64,000 nucleotides of DNA from Lytechinus pictus (Eukaryota; Echinodermata; Echinoidea; Temnopleuroida; Toxopneustidae), in assembly GCF_037042905.1 (NCBI RefSeq), contig NC_087261.1:16056917-16120916 (forward strand). The letters run 5' to 3'. The position numbers and the translations under genes were made by a program. The notes under the pieces were generated by a model that saw nothing but the letters and a program-made list of their open reading frames with translations, did not search any database and was not told the origin of the DNA. Each line of letters opens with the position of its first letter. The first letter of the stretch is position 1. Below are positions 1 through 11,757 of this stretch, piece by piece.

Positions 1-65
1 GACGATCTACGTGTACGATCTATGTGTAATTTCACCAACACCAACCCTCAGGGATTGGGAAAATC

Positions 66-484
66 GTGATTTCAAGTTCGGTGTTGGTGTTGATGTACAA
101 CTGTAGCTCACGAACAGGCGGCGAACACGATGAAACATTCCCGTGAAATTATCTTTTACAATTAAGATGAGCGCAAATCATTAATTTTAAGAGTTTTATA
201 CATAAAATGAAAAATTATATTTACGCTTTCTGATTCTTGCAGTGATTTTAACCTTTGCATTCTGTACGTTAAGATTTTATTGCAATGTCTCCCCAATTTC
301 ACTTCCGTCGATGAGAATGTCTCGCGTAAAGTTGAGATGATCAGCAGTGCAGGGCAGAGGGGTGACGTCATAGGCTATCGATAACACGATCGGTATCGCT
401 CCTCTGAACCCAGCTCGGTGTTGGAGCTCGGTTTAGCCGCCTTTTCACGCTCTCAACACCGAACACTGTACTTGAAATCACCCA
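66..484. mobile_element. Possible MITE with GTGATTTCAAGT ends
   Basis: The left end GTGATTTCAAGTTCGGTGTT (67-86) and the right end TGTACTTGAAATCACCCA are inverted copies of the termini seen at 55137-55361 and 58706-58920. The middle differs from those copies, so this may instead be two solo ends. Confidence 0.45.
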
Positions 485-1340
485 TTGTTTGTTTATAATG
501 TTTTTATTCACATTAGCCGGTTTAGCCCATTTATCATGGAAGAGTGGTCCCCTCAGCCCCTGAATACAAATGTAATACCATACACATTTATCTATCCATA
601 AAAAAGCGTTTATTAACATACCTCAGTTAAAAATAGTATATTCACAATCTAAGCCTGATGTGAAATCACTATCTAATGGTGGTATTCATTAATATAGGGT
701 TGCTGTTTGTTGTTACATAATCAAAGTCAATATCCCTTCCTCGCTCTCTCTAATGCTCTCTCTTTCACTCTTGTCCTCCGCCATCTCTCTCTCACTCCTC
801 TCTTCTGATCCTATATTCTTTAATTTATATTACCTTTCTCCCCCTCTCTCCCTCTTCCTCTCTCATTCCTCTTTTGTTTCTTTCTCTCTCTCTCCTTATT
901 TTCCGTCTTTAATTTGTCTATTGGATAGCACCCCCTGTCCACCCCTCGCAATAAAATGCATTAGATAGGAAGTATTATATCACAGCAGGCCAGTACTCGT
1001 ATAATTACTATTCCACGATGACTGAATACATAGCAACCCTACTCGGTGCATGAATTAATAGACAAGGCTTTAATGAAGAGGCAATTTACCTGTGCATGCA
1101 CTGATTACAGGCTATAGAAAAGTTCTTATTATGGTCTGTGTTTGAATGATCTGTAATTATTTGATTTTGGCTATGAACTTTTTCTTTCAAAGGAAATGTT
1201 AATCTATGATTACAATCTTCCTAATAATTTTGTGATGTTTTGATTCGATCAACGTTAGCACAAAAAAGCAAGAAAAGATACAATCAGTTGGAACAGTCAA
1301 GTTGGACTGACTTCAAGAGCAAACCATTTACACAGTTGTT
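484..1340. other. No gene seen; pyrimidine-rich tract
   Basis: A CTCTCT-type tract fills about 733-930 and accounts for the open frames across it. The rest is AT-rich with no recognised feature. Confidence 0.6.
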
Positions 1341-1344
1341 GATA

Positions 1345-1440
1345 TCAATATTTACTTTAGATTGCAAACAAATATTTACTGTAGATTGCAATCAATATTT
1401 ATTGTAGATTGCAATCAATATTTACCGTACGATTGTAACT
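1345..1440. repeat. Four tandem units of about 23 bp
   Basis: Diverged units of the type CAATATTTACTGTAGATTGC are repeated head to tail about four times. Confidence 0.7.
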
Positions 1441-1710
1441 TCCTATACATTGTTTGCCATAAATTTTACGTTCAATTCTGTGAATGATCTCAAGGTGTTG
1501 ATCATATTTAACACACTGGCAGCCAGAATATCAAAACTGCCCAGTGTGACGTACGTACGTACATTTTGTGATAATAGATACATGCTGATAATGTTTCAAT
1601 TGCTTGGGAAGAGACGATTGCTATCTCCTCGTGATCAGAGGATACTGAATTACCATACCCAAACCCTGCTCAGTGTGCAGCTAGTCTTAATTGCATCCAT
1701 TCAGACCATT

Positions 1711-2182
1711 TGTGACCTGCCACCCCAAAACCACCAATAAGTCACCAGGGAAGGTTCTCTGTAATAGTCAAAATAGTAAGTTGGTCTTCAAAAAGCCAAA
1801 ATTTAAAAATTACTTTACCTGAAAGACTATTTATTCTTCTTTATGCTGTAAAAATTTCAAATTGTAAACTCAATTAGAAGACAAGATACAAGAGTTTGTT
1901 TGACACAAGTTTTTGTGGACTGCTTGGAAGTTGAACTAAAATTGCACAGTGTGTACATATCATGCTTGAGTGAACACAATCTTCAAACGTTGTTCTCTAT
2001 TTTCTGAAGCTCTTGCTTTGTTTCTTCTGCATTCAATCAATTATTTCAGTGGGTTATTGTTGATCAATTTAGACAAATTATATATCATTTTAAAGCTATA
2101 TTGCTGTGCTTTTTCAAACTAGATTAAAATCTCAAAATTCATTTTGTGCGACGTATTGTTGGTTTTGGCGTGGCTGGTCACA
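1711..2182. mobile_element. 472-bp MITE, family with TGTGACCTGCCACCCC ends
   Basis: The left end TGTGACCTGCCACCCCAAAA and the right end TATTGTTGGTTTTGGCGTGG..GGTCACA are inverted repeats of about 32 bases. A second copy of similar length lies at 24889-25353 and shares GGAAGGTTCTCTGT and other internal words. Confidence 0.7.
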
Positions 2183-2230
2183 TTTGAAGAGGTGTCTGTC
2201 AATGCACCGTTCAGAATATTGTCATCTAGT

Positions 2231-2460
2231 GGAGTGTTGCAAGAAACTTGCAATCGATTTCAAATCAATTTTAAATCCTGAAATCAATCATAAAATCTTG
2301 CAATTAATTGCAAATTTTAATATTGATCACTGGTCCACCGTCTGCTTCTCGCATCAACAAGAATGAATTTATTTGCTTTATTTAAAATCGATATATTGCT
2401 TGTAAATTTGCAACTGAATATTTGCAATTGACTGCAAATATTTTCTTGCTACACACCCCT
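2231..2460. mobile_element. 230-bp MITE, family with GTGTTGCAAGAAA ends
   Basis: The left end GAGTGTTGCAAGAAACTTGC and the right end TTTTCTTGCTACACACCCC are inverted. The interior is made of AATTGCAAAT and GCAATCAATT words. It matches 46346-46564. Confidence 0.6.
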
Positions 2461-2547
2461 AAGACAGTGAACAGATAATATGACAATTGGCAATTTTATA
2501 GCACCATCTATCTAGAAATAATCCATTCCAAGGCACAATATTGGCAC

Positions 2548-3156
2548 TACCCTGGTTTAGTTCAAGGTGACTTTTACCTCATTCTCATTACTAGTATGCT
2601 TTCCAAAACTAGTTTACTGGGAACCGATTCAGGAAACCAGTTTGGAAGATCGCTTTGCTAGCACTCCCACCTGGTCATCCGAAAGTGGTTTTCAAAACCA
2701 CTTCATGTAAAAGCGATATTGTTGCTACGGGAATGCCCACAGTGGGGTGACATATTTTGCGTGAAATTTGAAACTGCAGCGTAGACATTCTACATACAGT
2801 GTGTGGAGTAGCATGCTCAAAATGTGCGAAGATCGCTTCTGAAGAATAATAATAATTAATATAGAGTATTTCTAAAGCGCCAAATCCACATTGATTATGT
2901 GCTCAAGGCGCTGAATGGTTGTGTTCTCATGCTAAAACCAGTTTAACGAGGCAAAGCGATCTTGAAAAGTACATGGCAAGGTAGTTTTCAGATACGGTCT
3001 GGAAGTTTGCTTCCAAGGCCGCTTCAAGCATTCTCATTACATGCTAAACTAGTTTCATTTTATGATGGTAATGAGAACGGGATCTTTGATTTGGTGGTTT
3101 TTCAGCACAATCTTGTCAGATCAACAGGGCACATGCTATCTAAACCAGGAATGTAA
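2548..3156. mobile_element. Diverged inverted-end element
   Basis: CCCTGGTTTAGTTC near the left and TCTAAACCAGGAATG at the right are inverted. Between them, words such as CATTCTCATTAC, GATCGCTTTGC and ACTAGTTT recur on both strands, giving an imperfect fold-back. A short SINE-tail-like word (TTTCTAAAGCGCCAAATCC, near 2870) lies in the middle. Confidence 0.4.
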
Positions 3157-3159
3157 AAG

Positions 3160-3639
3160 GTGCTATGAACTATCTTTATATTAAGGATCATGGGATTGGA
3201 TTGGAATGTGTGACTGTACTTAGAAAAGGCAAAATTTCCAACAAGAAGACTTGACTCAGATTTTTTATTTTGTGTTGACCGAAAAGCTTCTTCCATTTTG
3301 TTTACAAATGCACAGTACCTAAACATAAATAGCTTTCTATAATTGTGATCAATTTAATTTCATATCAACTCCATAAGACTGGATCTAATTCAATTTTCAG
3401 TTGGTACTTGAAAGTTATCTTATAGTTTCATCTTATCCTTTGGCCACATTTTTTTATTTGGTCATAAATAGCAAACCATTGTAGATAAAAGCAACTGGTT
3501 GTTGGTGAGTACAGTGGAAATTTCAGAAAATGGAGGCTGAATAGCAAGACTAGGTAGTATCCACCATCACAAGCAAGCACCATCTCTTTCTCCTTTCATG
3601 CATTCATGGCGTATATATGGCTGTGTGTGTGTGTATCTT
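3160..3639. other. No feature recognised
   Basis: AT-rich DNA without repeat structure that I can define; a short TG run lies near 3623. Confidence 0.5.
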
Positions 3640-3930
3640 GCATGCATGATGCAGATTTCCCTGGCCCCGCATTAGCAAATGAGATGCGGTTACAAGCAAG
3701 TCGACACACCACCACCGTTGGCTCTTGGGTCATTTCAATCTCCCAACCCACTTTCAACGCCATCCTGTTCTTGCTCTTGTGCGCCGTCCCCGTGCAATTA
3801 CCCGCGGCCAGCTCTCGCAGGTAATATTATGCGGCAGTCGCCACTGTCGTTCCGCACTCATTCCATTTGCGTTGTTCAGGGCGATAGATAGAGCGTATAG
3901 CTCAGCTACGACGGGCCTCCTGTGATTAAT
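3640..3930 (+). promoter_or_regulatory. CpG-richer unique block, possible promoter or first exon
   Basis: Among AT-rich repeats this block is relatively rich in CpG and C (words such as GCGCCGTCCCCGTG and CCCGCGGCC) and looks non-repetitive. A plausible donor, CTCGCAG followed by GTAATA, lies at 3820/3821. Three short frames are open here at once (about 64-72 codons each) with no recognisable domain. It could be a first exon or CpG-rich promoter, but base composition is the only support. Confidence 0.2.
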
Positions 3931-4312
3931 GTTTTGACGACGAGTCTGAGGAAAAATATTTTTGGAGTATTAGGTTTATTAGATTTGCTGTGAGCTTTGT
4001 CGGGAATATCTTAGCCTGGAATTGGTGAGTTGTTTTTTTGATGGATTTGTGGAGTGGGCATTTGTTTGGAGGAAGAAATGAATGAAAGTCTGATGGTTTC
4101 ATTTTCATGCAAAGATGTTCTCCATAGGGATAGTGCTGTGGATATATTTTTTTGTACATGTAGGATTTTGTGGTATAGTTGCATCATCGGATTGAATTCT
4201 GGATGTGCACCAGTGCAGTGTATATTGGCTGATCAGCTGCTTTCTTGAATTTAAGCAGATTGAGGTATCCATTGCAAGTGGCCGTATAGGCCTGCTCATT
4301 GTGTTAAAGGAC
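3931..4312. other. No feature recognised
   Basis: AT-rich DNA. Open frames on both strands are under 115 codons and match nothing I know. Confidence 0.5.
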
Positions 4313-4857
4313 AAGTCCACCCCGACAAAAAGTTTATTTGAATAAAAAGAGAAAAATCCAACAGACATAACACTGAAAATTAATTTCACAAAACAGTTAT
4401 ATGCACATCCTGGTCGGTATGCAAATGAGGAGACTGATGACATCATCCACTCACTATTTCTTTTGTATTTTATTATATGAAATGTGAAATATTCCTATTT
4501 TCTCCTCATTGTCAAGTGAAACAACAATAATTCCTCCCTTAACATATGGAATTAGCATTGTTTAATAGTATATGGTTCAGTCAAGTTGGTCCATACTGTC
4601 AAATTTGTAAATAATGAAATAATGTATAATTCAAACAATAAAAAAACGAAAGAAATAGTGAGTGAGGGACATCATCGACTGTCTCATTTGCATGTGACTA
4701 AATTGTGCATATCACTGTTTTTTGAAAAATAAGCGAAACTTTAAAATTAATAACTTTTTTTTACATCCGATTTTGATGAAATTTTCATCGTTATTCTAGT
4801 TTGATTTTTCTCTATTTATTCAAATCAACATTTTCCTGTGGTGGCCTTGACCTTTAA
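4313..4857. mobile_element. 545-bp MITE flanked by TTAA, piggyBac-type target
   Basis: The left end TTAAAGGACAAGTCCACCCC and the inverse of the right end TTAAAGGTCAAGGCCACCAC align for about 55 bases at about 80 percent. Both boundaries are TTAA, the target of piggyBac elements. Solo ends of the family occur at 14231-14345 and 21534-21700. Confidence 0.65.
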
Positions 4858-4920
4858 TATGATCTTTTGCCACATTGGGTGGGGATAGATAGATAGGAAA
4901 TGAGTGAGAGATATTTAGTA

Positions 4921-5341
4921 GGTGGTTTCAAACAGCCTCGATCATAAGAATCCCCGTTAAATTACGAGAACTTTTTTAGGCTAAAAAATACCCATTAATT
5001 ATTCCTGCATTCACACCGCCCAGAAACATAATCTTCGGGATCAGTTCCTGAAGTTACGAGCATGCGCAGTATGGTCTGATAAGCAAGCGAGGCGCGTGAT
5101 TGAAAATCACTAGCTCAGCAGCCACCCAACTTCACGCTTTGCTATAAGTTCCTGTAAATTGCTTTCACATTGCCAAAATACCTGCGACCTTGGAAAAATC
5201 CCCGCGAAAGTTCTCGTAATTTTGACATGTACCTACTATTAAGTGGGTATTTTCTTTTGGGGAGATTACGCGTAATTTGGTTTCACATTCCGATCAGAAA
5301 ATACCTGGAACTGACGAACTTCGAGGCGGTCTGAAACCACC
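4921..5341. mobile_element. 421-bp MITE, GGTGGTTTCAAACAGCC ends
   Basis: The left end GGTGGTTTCAAACAGCCTCG and the right end GAGGCGGTCTGAAACCACC are inverted. Inverted inner words (AAATTACGAGAACTTT and AAAGTTCTCGTAATTT) extend the fold-back. Confidence 0.75.
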
Positions 5342-5439
5342 TAATGAGAGCGTTGGAGGGAAAGAAAGAAAGATGGAGAGAGGAAAGGGAGAGTGACTGA
5401 GAGAAAGAAAGAAAAAGGGTGGTTTTGAAAGACTGGTCA

Positions 5440-5733
5440 ATGGTCAATCTCGAGGTCAAACGTATTTAGGGTATGTTTATTTCCCCCAAAGCTTTTTTTT
5501 TTAAGACTAGCCAAACGTGTTTAGGGTATGTTTTTTTCCCCAAGCTTTTTCAATGAGGTCATATTTTGGCGACAACTTGTTTAGGGGCCAAAATGTGTAT
5601 ATAAAGCCCGCGAAAAACTTGTTTAGGGGGTTATTTTGCACACAGAGAAAAACTCGTTTAGGGGGTGTTTGCAAATTCCTTGGTCACACGTGTGTACAGC
5701 AATATATTTGACTGCCCCCCCCCCCCCCCCCGG
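5440..5733. repeat. CTCGTTTAGGGGG-type repeat ending in a C run
   Basis: Degenerate units containing CGTTTAGGGTATGTTT or CTTGTTTAGGGG recur at about 5464, 5516, 5577, 5617 and 5653. They are followed by a run of about 17 C at 5715-5731. Purine-rich GAAAGA tracts flank both sides. I know this as a common dispersed repeat type in marine invertebrates. Confidence 0.6.
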
Positions 5734-5859
5734 GATAGACAGAGGAAAGGGAGATGATTGAGAGAACGAAAGAAAAAGAGTGGTATGGAGAGACTGTAAA
5801 TGAGATGCACTGATGAAATGGGGAGAGAGATTCTAATCTGTCCTATGTATTTCACTTTG

Positions 5860-7612
5860 TTTATAAATGTTGTAATATTGCCTACATTTAATACCTGTTG
5901 AATTAATATTTTGCGTGTTAATTTGCTAGTGTATTACATGTGTAATTTCAAAGCATACTGATAATATTTTGAATTGATGTGTGCTGCATCTCAATAATAG
6001 TAGATTAATACTATAGTAAAGCAATACAAATTTACATATGGCTAAATCTATTGAAGTGGTCATGAAAACTTTTAAGTGGATAATGATGACAATTATTCTT
6101 TTATATTCTTAGAAACACAGAATTGCACCATTTTTTATGCTGGTAATCGTTCAATATATTGAAACATTCCAGCCATTTGTTTTGATGTACAATGGAATAA
6201 GATATGATGATTGGATACCAATTTTTTACAATTTGTATGCAAAAGGTTACAACGGTACATGTACACTGTGGATATTATTTTTATTGATTTACCAGTGAAA
6301 TACAGTAATAACATGATATTATCTGTTTAGATTACACTTTAAAGCAGATATGAACCAATAACGCCATCTCTAGTTCTCAACTACTCATACCTGGCCAGTG
6401 TCCTGACCCGTAATGCTAGTGTAGTCTAGTTATACAGACCCACTTGAATGATAACATGCTAATTAACGACTCAATACATTTATATCGCAATGATTATGTT
6501 ACCAAGTGGAAAAACAATTACTTTTGCTCTCAAAACATTTCAGTTTCTCTATACAAAATACAATTATAGGTCAGTTTATTCTCTGTAGTAATAGTAGATA
6601 TCTGAAAACGTATATTTTAAGACGTATTTATAACACACAGTCAATGAGAGACCACATACAGTTCACTCCCCCATTAAATTACATGAATTTCAAATTTATT
6701 CAGGTCAGAGTTTCATAAAGCTGTTTATAAATTGAATATTTCCTCATGTGAACCATATTTTTTCCATAATTATAAAAATATATTATCATTATGCTGACCA
6801 TGTGTACGAGTTTCAAAATCCTCTTTTTCCTTCCAATTGAAACGCACTCGATGAAAACCAAATCAGGAAAAATAAATATTAATGATGATTGCGAGGGCAC
6901 TTTAATGAATTCCTTCTCATTCCGCTTTTCATGACAGTGCAGGCAATTAGCCTTACTGAAGCTTAAATGGACTCAGCCTTGAAATGTATTTATGCCCTTT
7001 TACCGCTCAAGGTTTGTAAACTCAAGACCGCATCTCAATTTTAGATTGAATATCTATCAAAGTAGGTTCATGATCAAAGAGCTTGTTAGGATCATGGCCA
7101 GTAAATAATTCAAGGGTCATTCACACAAGTGAACATAGTGTACTTCAAGTATCTGCAAAACTGAGTGGGATTGCGATTATAGTATACATGTAGGATTATG
7201 ATTTAATACTGAATCTTGGCAAGGATTCGCATCAGTTTAGGATTACGAAATGGATATTGTTGCAAAGATGGAATGGAGTTGCCTGCATGTTTCGAAGGCT
7301 CATACTTACTTGCTTATGTAGCGTTTATCACTTATCAGAAGCCCATCAGTAATACAGCATAAAAATATGTGCCCTGGGGCAATTTTATCTCGATGCCATC
7401 ACTGTGAATAATCAAGTTGGAATAGGCCAAATTGCAGATGCATGGAATTTACATGTGGAAAGTATGTATGTGTCCAATTATGGACGATTATTGACCAGTT
7501 CGGCTTCCACAGAGATGGCGTTGAGCGGGAGTTGTGACGCTTTCACGGGATGGACCCCTGGCTTTACCGAAGCACCTGTTAGATTCATGGAAAAATTCCT
7601 GTCAACTTCTCA
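5860..7612. other. No gene or repeat recognised
   Basis: 1.75 kb of AT-rich, apparently unique DNA. Frames are under 76 codons. This is one of the longest repeat-poor stretches left of the gene. Confidence 0.5.
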
Positions 7613-7712
7613 TTTATCTCACCTTGGTTGAGTGCAGGTACATACATTTCTTGCAGAAGAAAATAATTTTATGGATGGGATTAGTACCCACGGCCCTCTG
7701 ATGGAAAGTTGA
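7613..7712 (-). mobile_element. Decayed tRNA-derived SINE body
   Basis: The stretch CACCTTGGTTGAGTGCAG ... TTTCTTGCAGAAGAAAATAA ... GGGATTAGTACCCACGGCC aligns with the minus-strand SINE at 18845-18945. Both ends are lost. Confidence 0.45.
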
Positions 7713-8057
7713 AAGTCAGATCCACATGCTTACCTATGTAACACTTTCCCTTGTTCCGATGATCAAAACAAAATTCATGCAAGAATAACATTGAACAAGC
7801 ACAAGTGTGTAAAAAAGAGGAAATGGCGAGTTTCTCCAGCGCTGTGTATATAAGGAATTCAAGAAACCAGTTAATGTATTTTAAAATGCCTGTCAAGTGG
7901 AGGCCTTGTTGAAAATTGGTGAACCGGAACAGCAGTTCCTCCGAAGTTTCAGAGCTGATGAAAAATTTCCAATATTTCGTTTGTCCTGAGTCCAGGACAA
8001 AACAACCGTTTTGATTCACCAATTTTCGACAAAGACTTCTTGGTTGCACATTGTCAT

Positions 8058-8639
8058 GGCCCGGGGGGGCACTCAGTATATACTGCATAGTGGGTATGTG
8101 CCGCGGAAGGGACCCCCATTTTTACACTCAAATTTCCGTTCCAAGGCATAGCATTTTTGTCTTATTGAGAAAAAGAACAAAGAAAGCCGCTCCAAAGCAT
8201 AGCATTTTCTTCTTATCGAGAAAAACGAAGGAAGAAATCCGCTCCGGAGCTTCGCATATTTTTCGTTACGCCGTTCCGGTCGCATTGATCTGCTACAAGG
8301 AGCTGCAATTTTGGTGAAAAGCGGCCGCAGAGCGTTGTCCGACCATCGCCTCTGCGCGAGCGCACCGGCGTTGTCCGACCATCGCCTCTGCGCGAGCGCA
8401 CCCGGCGGAGGCCGCGCTAGCTGCATCATGCACACATGCCCGTTCCATAGGGATGCATACGCACTCACACGCTGGCGATCCGTTCCAAGGACCCCCGTTT
8501 TCACAAATATTTGTAGTTCCGAAGCCCGTTCCGAGGACCCTCCTTTTAACAATAAGCCCGCTCCAAGGCCCCCGTTTTTTGTCTCGCCTGCGGCACACCC
8601 CTACCAATTTTTTGGTCGAGTGCCCCCCCCCCCCCCCCG
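8058..8639. mobile_element. GC-rich inverted-end repeat with GGGGGGCACTC ends
   Basis: The left end CCCGGGGGGGCACTCAGTAT and the right end GGTCGAGTGCCCCCCC are inverted. Inside are several CGTTCCAAGG and GCTCCAAAGC words and a 36-bp direct duplication at 8332-8403 (GTTGTCCGACCATCGCCTCT). All open frames here, up to 159 codons, are repeat-derived. Confidence 0.7.
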
Positions 8640-8864
8640 TGTCATGGAGGGTATTTGACAATGCTTTTTCTATGTTCTTGAAAGTGTTCTGCGTCATGGT
8701 GCAAGGACTCCATATTATCCTTAATTATCCTTAATACCAATCGCAATTTTAGCTTGGTTTGAATCTATTGTCTTTGGAAGACGACTTCATATGGGTCTTT
8801 TTTTTTTACAGATTTTTCCGCTTGACCATATATTACAAAGTGTGACAGATTCCCTGAGATGCTC

Positions 8865-8992
8865 TGGGTAATGTAACATAAAGCTTTAATAGCAATCGAT
8901 TGTAGGGCTGAATCCTATGATTGATTATTGTGGATGATCAATTGTAAAAATCAGACCTTTGATCAATCGCCTAGCATAATGTAACAGGCCCG
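8865..8992. mobile_element. 128-bp MITE, TGTAACAxAAAGC family
   Basis: TAATGTAACATAAAGCTTTA and GCATAATGTAACAGGCCC are inverted ends, with CAATCGATTG and GATTGAT words between. Related copies lie at 16756-16894, 40643-40866 and 53440-53569. Confidence 0.55.
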
Positions 8993-9143
8993 GAGTTCAT
9001 ATTATCAACCGTTGTCATTTATTTCTGAGTGAGATTTAATGTAAACATTGGAGTCCATTTGTGGGATTGATTTGTCTCATTTCAGAGTTGAGAGATGTCT
9101 TTTTGGATTTAATCGCATCGTATTTGGTATGGATCACTGCATG

Positions 9144-9550
9144 CACTTTGCTTGATTATATGAATGACTTACACTGTAAATGCTATGGTGTAGAATACAA
9201 CACCAATGAGAGGACTGTACATTTAGGTGTTGGAAACACACTATGTCCAGAGATTGAATGAAATGCCACAGGGTGCTGATATGACAAGCACTTTGCTTGA
9301 TTATATGAATGACTTACACTAAAATAAACTATGGTGTAGAACACAATACCAGTCAGTGTTGTGAGAGGACTTACCTTTAGGTGTTAAAGACACACGGTGG
9401 AGGTAGAATGAAACACCAAATAGTGTTGATATTACTGGCACTTTGCTTGAATATTTACTTACACTGTAATAAAATATGGCATTGAACACAACACCAATCA
9501 GTGTTGTGAGAGGACCATATCTCCACACCATGGATTTTGAATATAACAAG
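9144..9550. repeat. Three tandem units of about 145-150 bp
   Basis: CACTTTGCTTGATTATATG starts at 9144 and 9289, with a diverged start at 9439. Each unit contains ACACCAAT, AGTGTTGTGAGAGGAC and TTTAGGTGTT words. Confidence 0.75.
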
Positions 9551-9591
9551 CAGAATGTGTTATAATGACAAATTGGTTCTCCATGGTTTAA

Positions 9592-10342
9592 CCCTCTAGC
9601 ACCTACAGATTCCTATGCATAATGGCAATTACTCACTGGAGGAAACAATAAAATTGGTAATAAGTAGGCATTGTTCCAAAAAAATTGAAATATTTTTTTA
9701 TAAATTTACTTTTGTTCATTACAAGTTATATTTATTTTGTAGCATAGGACCTGTTGAATAGAATGGTACATGGCAAAGTTCAATCAGATGTACGAATATT
9801 GACCTTTGACAATCGTTTGCAGAGCGAGAAGAAAAAAAAACAAAAGTTTGGGTTTCAGCCGCCCCAGTCCCACGCCTTCAAAAAAATGTAAACTTGTAAA
9901 GTATCACTGACAGAATACTAAAGTTTTCGCCAAATCTTGGATCAAATATGTCAAAAATTAATTCCAACTCACATCTAGATGTCACTCTGTGTGATATCCA
10001 ACGTTTTGATGAACATATAGCAAGGCCCGAGCTTCTTCGGCGAAGTAAGTGGTTTTCCGAGACATGGACGCAGCCATCTTTGCTGAGATCGACTGCGCAA
10101 CAGTCTGGAACTTGCTACACACCGATGCATGTCAATCGGTTTTTCTCTATTATACTCAATAGGAGCATACACTTTTCTATGCAGATCTATGTAGCAGCCA
10201 ACCTATACGGTATGCACACGCAATATTACCACGGTAAATCGTAGACAAGAGATACTATAGCGCAAAGAAAACGTACGGACGGTTAAGGGCGGTTCAGTGT
10301 GTAATAGGAAGGGCGGTCTTGGGCGGTTCAGGTGCTAAAGGG
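9592..10342. mobile_element. 751-bp piggyBac-like non-autonomous element
   Basis: The ends are CCCTCTAGCACCT and the inverse AGGTGCTAAAGGG, flanked on both sides by TTAA (9588-9591 and 10343-10346). TTAA duplication with CCC-starting ends is characteristic of piggyBac. No transposase is present; the 98-codon frame inside is unrecognised. Confidence 0.7.
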
Positions 10343-10407
10343 TTAAACTTGATGCACCATGATTTTAGCAGTGGTGTAATATGCTTGGTACAGTCCTCTC
10401 CCAAAAC

Positions 10408-11010
10408 TTAAAGGGGAATCCAACCCAAATAAAAACTTGTTTTTATAAGGAAAAGAAAAATCAGACAAGTTGAAAGGTGAAAGTTTGAACAATATTGGAC
10501 AAACAACAAGAAAGTTATGAATTTTTAAAAGTTATAAATATTCGTAATCACTATACCCATGGAGACTTCAAATTGGCCGCATATGGGATGTCATAGTGAT
10601 GTAAGGCAAGGACTACTCTTCCATGTACTCCAATACATATTATGGCTAAAATGTCATTTTCCCCAAAAGTTTTACTTCAAATTATATTTTTCTTTCATGA
10701 GGACATAATACAATATACTACCTGGGTTATATTTAGATTACTGCCCCAGGGGAATGGGTACTTAGGAGAAAACCACAAATCCCTGATAATAAAGTACATG
10801 ACCTATGGGAAAGTTGTCCTTGCCCCTTGTCATTATTTACTTACCCAGTTGCCAATTTGAAATCTACATAGTATTAGTGATCTCAATATTAAAGCAGCTA
10901 TAACTTTCTTATTGCTTGTTTGATTTCTTTCAAACTTTCACCATTCTGTTTAATTTATTTTTCTCCTTCCCAACACAACATTTTATGGCCAAGGCTGGAT
11001 TCCCCTTTAA
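10408..11010. mobile_element. 603-bp MITE flanked by TTAA
   Basis: The left end TTAAAGGGGAATCCAACCC and the right end GGCTGGATTCCCCTTTAA are inverted. GAAAGTTTGAA/TTCAAACTTTC extends the pairing. TTAA boundaries again suggest a piggyBac-type target. Confidence 0.7.
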
Positions 11011-11107
11011 CAAGTTTACATGCTTTATATCACCATTGTTTTTTTGCAGTATACATGTAGGCTCTGTACATATGAGGTTTTGTTCTGCTGCCGTGACTCT
11101 CCACCCA

Positions 11108-11266
11108 CACTGTAAAAACACTGTTTAAAATTTTAAGCATGTTGTTTATGCCTGTGCTCTAACAACTAGGTATTGTTTAAACTTTGTAAACAAGTTGTTT
11201 ATTGAGTATAAGCAATTACAAAAAAGTGTTAACAACTTGTTGTTAGAGTGCTGTTTTTGCTGTGCA
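11108..11266. repeat. GTTTAAAC/GTTGTTA-rich inverted repeat
   Basis: CACTGTAAAAACACTGTTT on the left and GAGTGCTGTTTTTGCTGTGC on the right are loosely inverted, with CTAACAACTAG and CAACTTGTTGTTAGAG inside. A looser relative lies at about 27390-27590. Confidence 0.4.
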
Positions 11267-11465
11267 TTGCCTCCCTCATACAGTATAATGATGATTTGAA
11301 ATCAAATATGGACCAGCACATACTATTGGACTTTTTTTGACGTCATAGTGCTTGACCTTTATTCTAAAAGATTTTTTTTAGAAAGACTATTTCATTTGTG
11401 CTGGTACCCTAGCTGATTTTGTAGCATTGTTAAGGGTATGAACGAAGGTGATTTGAGTAAATAAA

Positions 11466-11654
11466 GGGCCTTTTCACACGCGAATCTTGAATCATCATTG
11501 TAATGATGATTGGTATTGAAGTCGTGACTGTGATTAGGGTTCGTGATTCTAATCATGTTCTAGTTTGGTTTCACACGTGCTAAATAATCGTCATTAGCCT
11601 TATTTTCACTGGAATCATACAAATTACGATATTTTTTTACCGTGTGAAAGGGCG
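11466..11654. mobile_element. 189-bp MITE, GGGCCTTTTCACACG ends
   Basis: GGGCCTTTTCACACGCGAAT and CCGTGTGAAAGGGCGG are inverted ends. The interior has ATCATCATTG and ATGATGATTG words that also fold back. Confidence 0.65.
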
Positions 11655-11757
11655 GTCAAACTGCATTGATATTGAAAGCTGAAGTAAATTGAAAATTAAG
11701 TGGTTCTTTTCAAACCTGGGTCAGTATGATTGAGAGACCACCGCTTTACCAACCAAG

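Noticed and set aside
8073..8697. Overlapping frames of 115-159 codons on both strands
   Set aside because: They lie in a GC-rich inverted-end repeat with a 36-base duplication; the frames reflect base composition.
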